From Kiritimatiellia bacterium (GTDB taxonomy: Bacteria > Verrucomicrobiota > Kiritimatiellia > RFP12 > UBA1067): a DNA stretch of 42,954 bases. Within the stretch, counting starts at the first letter, position 1, and each line of letters opens with the position of its first letter. The stretch covers positions 1 through 42,954 of the forward strand of contig JAFRSR010000304.1 of assembly GCA_017427485.1 (NCBI GenBank), written 5' to 3'. Position numbers and translations under genes: made by a program. Shown here in pieces: positions 26,719-35,426 of this stretch. The notes beneath the pieces are model-generated. The model worked only from the letters and a program-made list of their open reading frames with translations. It did no database searches and was not told where the DNA came from.

Positions 26719-27977
26719 TCCGCATCCCCGCCGAACACCTCCATGAGGGCGTCGGCGAAGATGGCCATGCCGGGCGCGCCCGGATGGTTGATGTCATTCA
26801 CGTGCATCGCCGAGAACGGGATGCCCTCGCGCCAGAGGTGTCCCCAGCGGCGCGCGGCGTCCGCAAGCGCGATGCCGTTCTCTGCGGCGAACGCGCGCAC
26901 TGCCTTCACGAACGGACGCGGGTCGTCGTCCGTGTTTTGGCAATCCTTGAGCCCCATCCAGTCGGGACGGACGTAGTGCGGCGTCATGATCACCCACTCG
27001 CTCCCCGCCTCCCGGAACGCTTTGAGGAACTTCGGGTAGTCGTTCTTGACGATCCGCTCGCCCTGTCCGCAGTCGTTCACGAACTCGCTGATCACCACGT
27101 CGGCTTTCACGCCCGCCACCTTGGTGGCGAAGTGGTAGGGGCTGTCCGGCGGCACTGCGAGGAAACTGTTGGAACAGCGTCCGCCCCAGCCGTTCGAGAC
27201 GAGGCGGATGTCGGATTTCGGGAACCGTTTGCGGAGACGGCGGATGAACTGTTCCTGCCACTTGTCCTTGTCCGGCAGGTAGCCGCACGCCGTCACGGAA
27301 TCGCCCCAGGCGAGCACGGTGACAGGCTCGCCCTTGTTGAGCTTCGCCCATGTGCGGGGCAGGAGCTTCGCGGCGGGCGGATTCGCGGACTTGGCCAGCG
27401 TCGGCGGCGGATCGAGGATCGGAAACAGGTTGCGCGGCTCGACCGCCGCCGTCTGCGGATCGACGAAGACGTTGCCGACGCGCGTCTCGCCCACGGCCAG
27501 CGCCGGCGGTTCGGGGATGACGACATGCGGCGCGCCCTTGCGCAAGGCGAGCTTTCCGTCTGCGGTGCGCACGATCGAGTCAAGTCGACGCATGCGGTAG
27601 ACGTAGTCGATCGTAATCGGCTTGTCGCCGCCGATGGTGGCCGTGTCCAGACGGTGAATCCCGCCCCACTGCTCGTCGAAGTCGTAGTCGCGTTTTCGTT
27701 CGAGTTTCCGGCCATCCGCGAAGATCGCCACCGAACTCGGATCGACCGCCCCTGCCGCGAGGAACTGCGGATTGTAGGCGGCCTTGAAACGGCACTCCTT
27801 CGCCCAGAAGGGAGTCTTGGTCTTGGGCGGCAGGCTCGGATGCCGTTCGCCCTTCACCTCGATCCGGTTGGGAGGATCGATTGCGAACATCCCGTTCAGG
27901 CCGTCGGCCTCGACCTTGACGTTCATCCCGCCCGCCGGCGTCATCGCGACGGCAAGGAACAATGCAGTCATGCTCAT
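26715..27977 (-). CDS. Secreted SGNH/GDSL-type hydrolase
   Basis: 420 residues with a short hydrophobic start (MSMTALFLAVAMTPAGG) that can act as a signal peptide. The first 200 residues form an N-terminal beta-rich domain of unknown type. The SGNH domain begins near 218: block I VLAWGDSVTACG with nucleophile S227, block II Gly in VSNGWGGRCSNS, block III Asn in SEFVNDCGQG, and block V DINHPGAPG with D395 and H398. SGNH enzymes of this kind are acyl esterases, often deacetylating polysaccharides or acting as lipases. First gene of the minus operon. Its 5' untranslated region contains an 8-bp repeat array and its promoter (28066-28094) is back to back with that of the serine hydrolase gene. Confidence 0.87.
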   Translation of the reverse strand: MSMTALFLAVAMTPAGGMNVKVEADGLNGMFAIDPPNRIEVKGERHPSLPPKTKTPFWAKECRFKAAYNPQFLAAGAVDPSSVAIFADGRKLERKRDYDFDEQWGGIHRLDTATIGGDKPITIDYVYRMRRLDSIVRTADGKLALRKGAPHVVIPEPPALAVGETRVGNVFVDPQTAAVEPRNLFPILDPPPTLAKSANPPAAKLLPRTWAKLNKGEPVTVLAWGDSVTACGYLPDKDKWQEQFIRRLRKRFPKSDIRLVSNGWGGRCSNSFLAVPPDSPYHFATKVAGVKADVVISEFVNDCGQGERIVKNDYPKFLKAFREAGSEWVIMTPHYVRPDWMGLKDCQNTDDDPRPFVKAVRAFAAENGIALADAARRWGHLWREGIPFSAMHVNDINHPGAPGMAIFADALMEVFGGDAE

Positions 27978-27993
27978 GGTATCACCTTTTTAC

Positions 27994-28054
27994 GTTTGAA
28001 AGTTTGAGAGTTTGAAAGTTTAAGGGTTCAGGGGTTTGAAGGTTTGAGAGTTTG
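27994..28054. repeat. 8-bp tandem array in the leader of the SGNH gene
   Basis: Seven and a half units of GTTTGARR on the plus strand (GTTTGAAA, GTTTGAGA, GTTTAAGG, GTTCAGGG and others) in exact 8-base register. It lies between the -10 box at 28066 and the ribosome site of the gene starting at 27977, so it would be transcribed as an AAACTYTC-rich leader. Confidence 0.88.
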
Positions 28055-28065
28055 TCTTGGCGGTT

Positions 28066-28094
28066 ATGCTATCACAATCCCCGCCGCGATGCAA
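28066..28094 (-). promoter_or_regulatory. Promoter of the SGNH-SPFH-SIS-kinase-NhaC operon
   Basis: Minus strand TTGCAT (28089-28094), 17-base spacer, TAGCAT (28066-28071) with TGTGA before the -10. It is divergent from and 6 bases away from the plus-strand promoter. Confidence 0.6.
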
Positions 28095-28100
28095 GAGGAC

Positions 28101-28129
28101 TTGCCAAAGCAAAGCAAATCGTGTATGAT
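28101..28129 (+). promoter_or_regulatory. Promoter of the serine hydrolase gene
   Basis: TTGCCA (28101-28106), 17-base spacer, TATGAT (28124-28129), preceded by TCGTG. It gives a leader of about 22 bases to the ATG at 28158. Confidence 0.65.
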
Positions 28130-28157
28130 GAAACGGCAGCGAAACGAGAGGCAGAAC

Positions 28158-29354
28158 ATGAACGGGAAATACATTCGAACGACGATTCTCGCCGCTCTGG
28201 CCCTTGCAGGCGGAGCGCTGGCAGGTACGAATGCCGTCCATTCCATCGATGTGGGGGAGTACCGCACGAAGGCACTCGACCTCATCCGACGGGCGGACGT
28301 ACCCTCGCTCCAGGTCACGATGACTTCGCCAGAAGGCGTTTTGAGCTTCTGCGTGGTCAACGACGCATTCTACGCCGCGTCGGAGCGCCAGCAAGAAGTG
28401 CGTCCAATTGACGAGAAGTCCATCTACCAGGCCTGTTCGATCAGCAAGCTTCCCCTGGCCTATTTCGCGGTGAAGATGGCGCAGGACGGACGCCTCGACC
28501 TCGACCGCCCGCTCCACGAGTACAATCCGGACATCCTCCGCCATTTCGAGACCGAACAGGATCGGGAACGGGCGAAGCGCATCACCGCGCACATGGTCCT
28601 CACGCACACAACCTGCCTTCCGAACAAAGGCTACTTAAAGATGTCGTTTCAGGGCGAGCCGGAGGAGAAGTTCATCTACTCTGGCGTCGGCATGTACGTG
28701 TTGCAGGAGGTGCTTGAGCGTCTCAAGGGGCAGACGCTGGACGTCTTCGCGAAAGAGGAGCTCTTCGACCGGCTGGGGATGACGCACACCAGCTACATGT
28801 GGCAAAAGGAATACGAACAACTCGCCGTGTACGGCTTTCGCAAACGAGGGGCGCAGCGCAATACCCAATGGTCAGTCAGGTGCAACGCCGCCTACTCGCT
28901 GCGCACGAGCTCCGAGGAGTTCACGAAGTTCCTCCAGTGGTTCCTGCGCGGCGCGGACCTCACCCCTGAATGGCAGAAAAAGATGTTCACGGAATATGTC
29001 AAGGTTCCGCCGAAAGCGGGCGTGCCGGGCGACAGCCGCCTGTACAGGAACCTCGGATGGGTCACGGAAGACTCGAACGAGTTCGGTAAGATCAGGTTCC
29101 ACGGAGGGAACAACGTCGCGTACAAAGGCATGGCGATCATGATCCCGGAACGGAAGATCACACTCTGCTACTTCTTTAACAGCGACACCCGCTACAACCT
29201 GCACGGTCCCCTCACGGATTTGTTCCTGAAGCCGAAAAAGCGCCTCTACGCCCACACGGGCGGAGTAGCACTTCCAGCGCCCCCCGTGGCACAGCCCCTA
29301 CACACCCCTAGGAGACCCTCGCCCCCCCTGGGGACTGTCCCCACCCACCCCTAG
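28158..29354 (+). CDS. Secreted beta-lactamase-fold serine hydrolase
   Basis: 398 residues from ATG 28158, preceded by GAGAGG; the open frame from 28044 starts ahead of the promoter and is rejected. A signal peptide (MNGKYIRTTILAALALAGGA, cleavage near LAG or TNA) is followed by a class C beta-lactamase/DD-peptidase-like fold: S94-x-x-K97 in QACSISKLP, YSGVG near residue 173 in the place of the Tyr-x-Asn motif, and HGGNN as the third box. Such proteins are usually esterases or D-amino peptidases, not true beta-lactamases. The last 40 or so residues (from ALPAPP) are Pro-rich and unlike the family; they are encoded by DNA entering the palindrome array, and the TAG stop lies between palindromes 1 and 2. 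Confidence 0.85.
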   Translation: MNGKYIRTTILAALALAGGALAGTNAVHSIDVGEYRTKALDLIRRADVPSLQVTMTSPEGVLSFCVVNDAFYAASERQQEVRPIDEKSIYQACSISKLPLAYFAVKMAQDGRLDLDRPLHEYNPDILRHFETEQDRERAKRITAHMVLTHTTCLPNKGYLKMSFQGEPEEKFIYSGVGMYVLQEVLERLKGQTLDVFAKEELFDRLGMTHTSYMWQKEYEQLAVYGFRKRGAQRNTQWSVRCNAAYSLRTSSEEFTKFLQWFLRGADLTPEWQKKMFTEYVKVPPKAGVPGDSRLYRNLGWVTEDSNEFGKIRFHGGNNVAYKGMAIMIPERKITLCYFFNSDTRYNLHGPLTDLFLKPKKRLYAHTGGVALPAPPVAQPLHTPRRPSPPLGTVPTHP

Positions 29355-29628
29355 GAAACCCGGGAACAGTCCCCTAGGTCTGCTCGGACCCTCGGGGAGT
29401 GTCCCCTAGGTCTGCTTGGATATTCTCAGGGACTGTCCCCACAAAACCAAGGGACTGTCCCCTAAAACTGAAGGGGAACTCTGGGGACAGTCCCCACACA
29501 AACCCTGGGACAGTCCCCTCTCAAACCTTAAACCCTGGGGACTGTCCCCATTAAACCCTGGGGACTGTCCCCATAATCTCAGGAAACCATGGGAACAGTC
29601 CCCTTAGGCAAACGCTGGGGACTGTCCC
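29330..29628. repeat. REP-like array: eleven GGGGACWGTCCCC palindromes
   Basis: Eleven copies of the near-perfect 12-13 bp palindrome, at 29330, 29362, 29394, 29429, 29451, 29483, 29507, 29537, 29560, 29591 and 29617. Spacing is 22-35 bases; the centre base is T or A, showing both orientations. Linkers are AC-rich (AAACC, CTAGG). The array lies directly upstream of a RAYT gene, the usual association of REP sequences. Confidence 0.9.
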
Positions 29629-29876
29629 ATTAGTTCTCCACTTGTTCTCCTCAGAGGGACCGATTCTTTGTATTTTACTTGTAACGATTTCAATACAAAA
29701 TTTTTACAACATTTTTCGATTCATTTTACACTTTCACCTCTAGAAAGTTATCTAAGTTAATGTTATCCTTTTTGCGTGACGTACCCGCAGGTGCTTCCCG
29801 AGGGTTTCGGGGCGTACGGGCACCCAGAACCAGCGGCGGGGATGGCCTCTGCTGCACAGAAACGGAGAAAACAGAA
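29629..29876 (+). promoter_or_regulatory. AT-rich leader and promoter of the RAYT gene
   Basis: About 29640-29770 is far more AT-rich than the rest of the window. TTACAA (29704-29709), a 17-base spacer and TACACT (29727-29732) form a plausible promoter, leaving about 140 bases of leader. TTTGTATT and AATACAAA, 17 bases apart just upstream, form an 8-bp inverted repeat that could be an operator. Confidence 0.45.
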
Positions 29877-30938
29877 ATGGCAAGAAAGAATAGGATTCAT
29901 GTGCCGAATGGCACGTATCACGTAACCTCGCGCCTTACGGAGCGAGCCCACTGGCTACGCGATCCGTCGTTCAAGGACATGATCGTGAGCTGGATGCACG
30001 GCGTGGCCGAGTTTTCAGGGGTCGAACTACTGGCCTGGTGCGTGATGGACAATCACTTCCACATGCTCGTGTACGTGCCGGAGGTTCCGGAGAAATATCT
30101 TCTCGATCCGTTCGAAAGCCCCGACGCATACGCGTTCGGCATGCGTCCAGAAGAGTGCAACCCGCCGCTCTGGTCTTCTGGCGGCGACGTTCCGGCGGAC
30201 GCAGCCCCGCGCCGTCCGCCCACGGGCTTCACGCTTCCCGACGACGAGATGGTGCGTAGGCTGACTGCGCTCTACGGGGAAAAGCGCGCGTACGCGTTTA
30301 AACGCCGGTGGGAGAAGCTACGGGCGAAAGGCCAGGGCTCCACCGTGGAAGCCGAGAAGGAGCCGTTCCTCAGGCGCATGTACAGTCTCTCGCCGTTCGT
30401 GAAGACGATCAAGGAACGCATCGCCCGGCACGTCAATTCCACGTTGGGCCGGAGCGGCCACGTCTTCGAGGGACGTTTCTTCAGCGGCCTCGTGGAGGAC
30501 GGCAGGGGCGCATGCATGGCGTCCCTCTACGTGGACTACAACCCGGTGCGTGCGGGCATGGTTGCCGACGCCGCGGAATACCGCTGGTGCAGTTTCGCCG
30601 CAGCCCACGGCGGCAGGTATGCGGAATCGTCCCGCAACGGCTACGCCAGGACGTTCGGAAAGGAATGGCCCGAGGCGTGCGTCGCCATCCGCCACGCGTT
30701 CGCGGACGTTCCCGACACGGAAGCCGAGGAACGCATGCGCAGCGGAGAGGAGCGTCTCCGACCGTCGCAGCTCATACACCTGCGGGTGCCCGAGCTGTCG
30801 CGAGGGGCATACGTCGCTGCGAACGTGGCGTTCGCCGCGAAGACGCGCGCATGCCTCGCCAAGGGATTCCCCTCCGCGTCCAGCGGGACGTTGCTGAAAC
30901 TCGTCGCCATGGTGGACTGGGGGACAGCTGCAGCGTAG
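29877..30938 (+). CDS. REP-associated tyrosine transposase (RAYT)
   Basis: 353 residues from ATG 29877, reached after GGAGAAAACAGAA; an in-frame ATG at 29760 gives an unrelated N-terminus. MARKNRIHVPNGTYHVTSR is the family start, and LLAWCVMDNHFHMLVY holds the HUH metal-binding pair H60 and H62. Further on, RSGHVFEGRFFSGLVED and LYVDYNPVRAGMV match the RAYT region that carries the catalytic tyrosine helix. RAYTs are single-copy, domesticated relatives of IS200/IS605 TnpA that nick REP hairpins. The palindromes on both flanks fit as its substrate. The C-terminal 21 codons occur again just downstream. It is longer than most RAYTs of 150-250 residues because of an insert around 75-155. Confidence 0.88.
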   Translation: MARKNRIHVPNGTYHVTSRLTERAHWLRDPSFKDMIVSWMHGVAEFSGVELLAWCVMDNHFHMLVYVPEVPEKYLLDPFESPDAYAFGMRPEECNPPLWSSGGDVPADAAPRRPPTGFTLPDDEMVRRLTALYGEKRAYAFKRRWEKLRAKGQGSTVEAEKEPFLRRMYSLSPFVKTIKERIARHVNSTLGRSGHVFEGRFFSGLVEDGRGACMASLYVDYNPVRAGMVADAAEYRWCSFAAAHGGRYAESSRNGYARTFGKEWPEACVAIRHAFADVPDTEAEERMRSGEERLRPSQLIHLRVPELSRGAYVAANVAFAAKTRACLAKGFPSASSGTLLKLVAMVDWGTAAA

Positions 30939-31156
30939 GACACGGAGCTGGCGACCCTGAATTACAGAGTTTGACGGGGACAGTCCCCATGATTTCCCCC
31001 TCCGCGTCCAGCGGGACGTTGCTGAAACTCGTCGCCATGGTGGACTGGGGGACTGCTGCGGCATAGGACGCGGAGATGGCAACCCAGATTTACAGTGTTT
31101 TATGGGGACAGTCCCCGGGTTTTCCAGAGTTTGATGGGGACAGTCCCCATGATTTT
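30867..31156 (+). repeat. Tandem duplication of the RAYT 3' end with three palindromes
   Basis: A unit of 128 bases (about 30867-30994) contains the last 22 codons of the RAYT gene, its stop, 37 bases and a palindrome at 30976-30988; it is repeated at 30995-31122 (palindrome 31104-31116) and a third partial copy (about 31124-31156) has the palindrome at 31136-31148. The second copy encodes the same amino acids with three third-position changes, while the 41 bases after the stop differ at eight sites. This explains most of the gap between the RAYT and the next gene. Confidence 0.88.
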
Positions 31157-31186
31157 AATCCCCCTTGCGATGCGAGAGGAGACAAT

Positions 31187-33682
31187 CTATTCCACCAGAT
31201 ACCAGATGGTCTGGTATTGCTCGGAAATGCCAACGGTGGCGAAACCGTCTTTGCACGGCACCTCGAACGAGGCCGCGAGTGGACGCGCGTCGCCGTCGAG
31301 GGGCGTCACGCGCAGCGCACGTGTGGCAGGTATGCGGATCGTCGCTCGTACGCCCTCGCAGTCGTACGGAACATTGCCCATCGCCTCCATCGTCGTGATG
31401 CGCTTGCCGAGCGTCTTGACGCCATCCTCGGGAGATATACGCACCGACTCGCCGTAGACGGAAAGCTTCGCACCCGACGGCTGCTGGTAGCCCGTCGCGG
31501 CCAGAAGACGTTTCCCCGACGACAGTTCGGTGAAGGAAATCGCCGCCCAGCCCATGAGCGTGTCGCCGAGCGTAACAGTGAAACCGTCGGCAAACGCATG
31601 CGTTGTGCCTGCCTTGCCGAACACGGAGAGGAACTTCGTGCGCGGCGTGTCCACGGCGAACCATTCGTGGCCGGGAGTCTGGGCGTCCCAACGGAGTTCG
31701 CCCGTGGAGGAGACGGCCGTGCGCGGCGAGCGGTCGCGCGGCGGCGCGTCCGGAGGCCGCGCCCTACCATTTTCAAGGTCAAGGAGGCGACGGCCCGTGA
31801 CGGCTTTCAGGCAGGCGAGGGGATCGGATGCGTGGATGTGCGTGGCCTGTGCGAAGCCGGTCCGGATGATCGCGTCGCGTTCCTCCTGCCGGCCGAGGCC
31901 GTAGACGATCTGCGCGGACGCGGCGTCGGCGCTTTTCACGTCGCCTCGCACGAACATGTTGATCGCCGCCGGAAGGTGCGCGAGGTACTTGGCGTTGCCG
32001 CGCATGTCGAGGAATCGCCTGCCGCCATACGTGTGGTCCTGGAGATGCGTCCAGGTGTAGGCGTGGAAGGCCGCCATATCCTGGAACGCCCCCACGGCGA
32101 GCGTGATTGGGAAGTACTCCGCCGCCGTCATCATCTGACCCATCATGTTCCCCTCGCTGATCGTGAACGGCTTGCCGACGACACGGTTCTCGAATATCCG
32201 CTGCATCTCGTGCCTGTCACCGTCAAGATTGCGCACGATCGACACGTTCTTGCAGCTCCAGTTCGACATGTCCCATGACTTCTTCGGGAAATAGGCGAGT
32301 CCGCCGTAGTAGAAGTGGGCGTCGATGAAGTCGCCGTACGCCTGCGGGTAGTGCGCGCCGTAGTCGGCCGTGCCGCAGTTCACCGGCGCGCGCGCGCCCA
32401 TCTCGTGTTTCACGAAGCCGTACATCTCCTTCCAGTAGCGGTCCTCCACGTCGAGGATGAACTCGGAGATGTCGCGCGTGCGGGCGGCGGAACGGTACGT
32501 GCCCAAGCCAACGGTGTCCGCCTCCAGCGACTCGCCCGGCTCCAGGCCCAGCTCGCCGCCCCGCACGAACGAGAGATTCGAGATCTCGTACGTCCCCTTC
32601 CTGTTGAACTGGACCTGCACGCGGTTGTCGACTTCGGACACAAGCGCCGCCGCGCGCATCTTGACCTCTTTCCATTCGGGCCCGGTCTCAAACGTGCGGT
32701 TGCATCCCTGTCCCCCGTACGGCCGCCCGTGCTGTCCCACCTTGAACACCACGAGGCCCGGCTCCTCCGAGCGTATCCGGAAGGAGACGGTGTACGGCTG
32801 CCGCTCCGTCAACGACACGCCGACGAGCGCGAACTTGCGCACCTGCGTGGCATCGATCCGCACCAGGCCCTTCGACGGATCGAACGCATAATCCTTCTGA
32901 GCATTCCCATTCCCGTATCCTTCCGTATACCAGCACGCCCGCGCGAACGCCGCCGCGTCCTTCCACGTTTCCGGCGGCAGGACATCCGGCTCCAACGGCG
33001 CCGAGACGACCCACGCCGCGCGCAGGCGTTCCGTCGTGCCGTACTTTGCGCGCAGCCAGTCGCGGAGCTGGCGCTCCAGCTCGCGTTTGAAGTACGGGGT
33101 GAGCTTGTCCTCCATGTTCCATTGGAACCAGGCGATCGCGAGCGAGCATTCGTTGTTGATCTCCCACGTCATCACGGCGGGATCGTCGCGGTAGGCGAGC
33201 CCTGTGTAGGGATTGACGTGGTTGAATATCGTGCGGACGAACTCCTTCTGATGGAGGATGAACGTGGGGTCGAAGTTGTCAAGTCCCTTGTTCTCCTTCA
33301 TCGTCTGCTTGAAATCCTTGAAACGGTAGCCGGCGGTGCGCGCCGAATGGAGGTTCAGGTCGGCATGGATGCCGCGCTTTTTGAGCTGGAAGAACAGCCA
33401 GTCGAAGCGGTCGAGCAGATCGGGGTCGATCCCCTTCGAGAAGTCGCCGTCCGCACGCCGCTGCCAAGCGTACTGGGGCAAGAGACGCACGGCGTTGATG
33501 CCCCACCGCGCGAGGCGTTCCGCCATCGCGGGCGCGTTCGCCTTCTCGGGGAGCGCCGCCGGACCGTACAGGTTCACGCCGAAGAACCGCCGCTTGCGCC
33601 CCTTCTCATCGACAAAGTCCGCGCCCTTTGCGGACAGAAAACCTCCCGCGCCGGCCGGCTCACGTTCCCCGTGCGGGCGCAA
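31187..33682 (-). pseudogene. Clan GH-A glycoside hydrolase (GH5-like), 3' part of an IS-split gene
   Basis: Open for 831 codons from a TTG at 33682. RRFFGVNLYGPAALPE opens a (beta/alpha)8 barrel; MTWEINNECS supplies the acid/base E178 after Asn, and a Glu in KPFTISEGNMMG is the likely nucleophile. A CBM-like beta domain (about 270-375) is inserted in the barrel, and beta-rich domains end the protein. The family is near GH5/GH42-like unclassified enzymes. There is no signal peptide: the N-terminus lies at 35430-35633 beyond the IS110 element. Joined at a shared CGC, the two parts read through in frame (WTL-T-R-PHGEREPAG), so the gene was intact before insertion. AGGAGG near the IS end precedes the TTG and might drive a cytoplasmic fragment. 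Confidence 0.78.
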
Positions 33683-33694
33683 TAAATTGCGCCC
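33675..33694. repeat. Perfect palindrome at the right IS110 junction
   Basis: GGGCGCAAT-AA-ATTGCGCCC: two 9-bp arms with a 2-base centre, immediately outside the right inverted repeat of the IS110 element. One arm lies in the GH coding sequence. It may be part of the target or of the element end, or act as a terminator. Confidence 0.7.
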
Positions 33695-33711
33695 CTCCTA
33701 TGGGAACAATT

Positions 33712-34032
33712 GTCAAGGGCCAATCGCGAAGCGATTCAACCTCTCTGCAATTCCGCTGTGTTCTCGCGTCAGTTCATCGTCTTGTCCATTGAGTCCTCGC
33801 CGTCCGTCTCCGCTTCCCGGAAGCCAGTGATGTCTCCCTCCTATCCGCACTCCGCAGCCTTCGCCGCGCTTGCATTGTGTAATCCGTACTCGGAGGTGCC
33901 ACCTCCCGCTCGCACTCGTGGTGCCGGGGCGCAATCGCACTCATCCGGGACGGGACATCTGTTGCTTTCCTGGAAGCCGGACCGTCTCCGGCAGGACGTT
34001 TGAAATCAGCTGCGCAATCCGCCGTGCGCCCC
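33712..34032 (-). ncRNA. Candidate bridge-RNA region, 3' flank of the IS110 transposase
   Basis: No gene is seen in these 320 bases. They contain several compact perfect hairpins: AATCGC-GAA-GCGATT (about 33721-33735), GGAGGT-GCC-ACCTCC (about 33891-33905) and GCCGGA-CCGTC-TCCGGC (about 33975-33991). In IS1111-type elements the bridge RNA, which pairs donor and target DNA, lies in the 3' flank. That this stretch is one is inference from position and structure. Confidence 0.4.
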
Positions 34033-35166
34033 TCACACGACCGCCATGCGGCCTTTGCCCGGAGCCAGCAGCTCCCGCTCGGCGCGGTAGCGCTCGAATC
34101 CGGCGATTCCCCTGTCGGAGAGCGGGACGTACTTCCGCGACGGGTCCTTCAGGAGCGCGACGACCAGCACGGCGAGGCCCCTGGCCACGGCGACTTTCGC
34201 CTTCTTCCGGGCGATGCGGCCCCCGCGCGCGCCGATGCGCAGGCCCTTGAGCTTCAGGTCCGTGTCCTTTGCGTTCTCCTTCATCACGACGTTCGCGCAT
34301 TCGACCAGGACCCTGCGCACAAGGTCGTTGCCCGCCTTGGTCGTGCCGAGCTGCGGGTCGCTCTCGCCGGACTGGAACTTCCTCGGCGTCATGCCGAGGT
34401 AGGGCCCCACGTCGCGTGCGCGCGTGAACCTGCCGGGGGCGCCGTCGATTGCGGCGACCACCGCCGTGGCGCCGATGACGCCGACGCCGTAGATCTCCAT
34501 GGCGCGCTTGACCATCGCCTTGAACTCGGGCTCCCCGGCGAGTTCGTCGATCAGGGCGTCGTACGCGGCGATCTTCAGGTTGACCGTCTTGACGGCGTCC
34601 ATCATCGGCCACACCGTGCGCTCGAAGTCGTCGGGCAGGCCGGCCATGTCCAGCGCGTGGAACCTCTCGGGCGAGACTCTGGGCAGCCTGAAGCCCATCG
34701 ACTTGGCAAAGCTGCGCACCTGGCAGATCGCCGACGTGCGCATGCGCATGAGCAGCTGCCTCGCCTCGTGGAGGCGCAGCATCCGCTGGTACTTCTCGCC
34801 GCGCAGGCTCACAGGATGGAGGAGCGCAGGGTCGGCGAGCGCCAGGCGTGCGAGCTTGCGCGCGTCGTTCCGGTCGGTCTTGGACGTCGGGTCGCCCATG
34901 AGCTTCACCTTCGCGGGGTTGGCGACGATCACCCTGAACCCGAGCGACTTGAAGTGCCGCTCCATCCACCGGCAGTGTGTGCCCGTCTCGAACACGACCG
35001 GCCACGAGCGGTCGAACTTCACGGCTGCCTCGGCGAAGCCGTCCTTCGTCGTGGCGCACGTCGTCTCCGCGACGATCCGCCTGCCTCCGTCCGGCGTTTT
35101 CGCCATCACGCAGATTTTCGAAGTTCTGTCGCTCACGTCGACGCCGATTGTGGTAGAATATTCCAT
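34033..35166 (-). CDS. IS110-family transposase (DEDD/serine recombinase)
   Basis: 377 residues from ATG 35166, with AAAGGAACTGAC ahead; a longer frame to 35346 is non-coding. The RuvC-like DEDD site is visible: D10 in IGVDVSDRTS, E60 in VVFETGTH, D98 and D101 in SKTDRNDARK. The C-terminal Tnp_20 region has PYLGMTPRKFQSGESD with the catalytic Ser in QSG, and GTTKAGNDLVRRVLVECA. The enzyme excises a circle and reinserts it under guidance of a bridge RNA. All key residues are present, so the element could be active. Confidence 0.93.
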   Translation of the reverse strand: MEYSTTIGVDVSDRTSKICVMAKTPDGGRRIVAETTCATTKDGFAEAAVKFDRSWPVVFETGTHCRWMERHFKSLGFRVIVANPAKVKLMGDPTSKTDRNDARKLARLALADPALLHPVSLRGEKYQRMLRLHEARQLLMRMRTSAICQVRSFAKSMGFRLPRVSPERFHALDMAGLPDDFERTVWPMMDAVKTVNLKIAAYDALIDELAGEPEFKAMVKRAMEIYGVGVIGATAVVAAIDGAPGRFTRARDVGPYLGMTPRKFQSGESDPQLGTTKAGNDLVRRVLVECANVVMKENAKDTDLKLKGLRIGARGGRIARKKAKVAVARGLAVLVVALLKDPSRKYVPLSDRGIAGFERYRAERELLAPGKGRMAVV

Positions 35167-35415
35167 GTCAGTTCCTTTCTGTTTGGATTGTTCGTTTTTG
35201 CACCTCCGCGAGGAAGAGTGCGTGTTCAACCGAAATGATACCAAATGATGGGAACTGGCGCTTTTGTTTTTTGCGGGAAGACTTGTGAACATGCCGACGC
35301 GCGCGCAGCGCTTTCGACGCAAGCGCGCGCGGCGGCATGTTTGCAAGTTGTTTGCCTTTTACCTTCGGTTGTCAAGGAACAATCCCCTTTCACAAGCCTG
35401 GTGGGGCTTGAAAAG
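35167..35415 (-). ncRNA. IS110 5' flank with a long hairpin; alternative bridge-RNA site
   Basis: No gene is seen. A very stable hairpin lies at 35290-35339: CATGCCG pairs with CGGCATG and the inner CGCGCGCGC with GCGCGCGCG, around a 16-base loop, with one mismatch. Next to it is TTGTCAAGGAACAATCCCC, which partly repeats the element end. In the classical IS110 subgroup the bridge RNA lies in this 5' flank, so this is the alternative to the 3' flank; one of the two may instead be a recombination or control structure. Confidence 0.35.
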
Positions 35416-35426
35416 AATTGTTCCCA

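Noticed and set aside
28044..29354. Start of the serine hydrolase at 28044
   Set aside because: It lies upstream of the promoter at 28101-28129 and yields no signal peptide; ATG 28158 does.
29330..29628. CRISPR array
   Set aside because: The repeated unit is a 12-13 bp palindrome with variable short spacing and no unique spacers of constant length; no cas genes are near.
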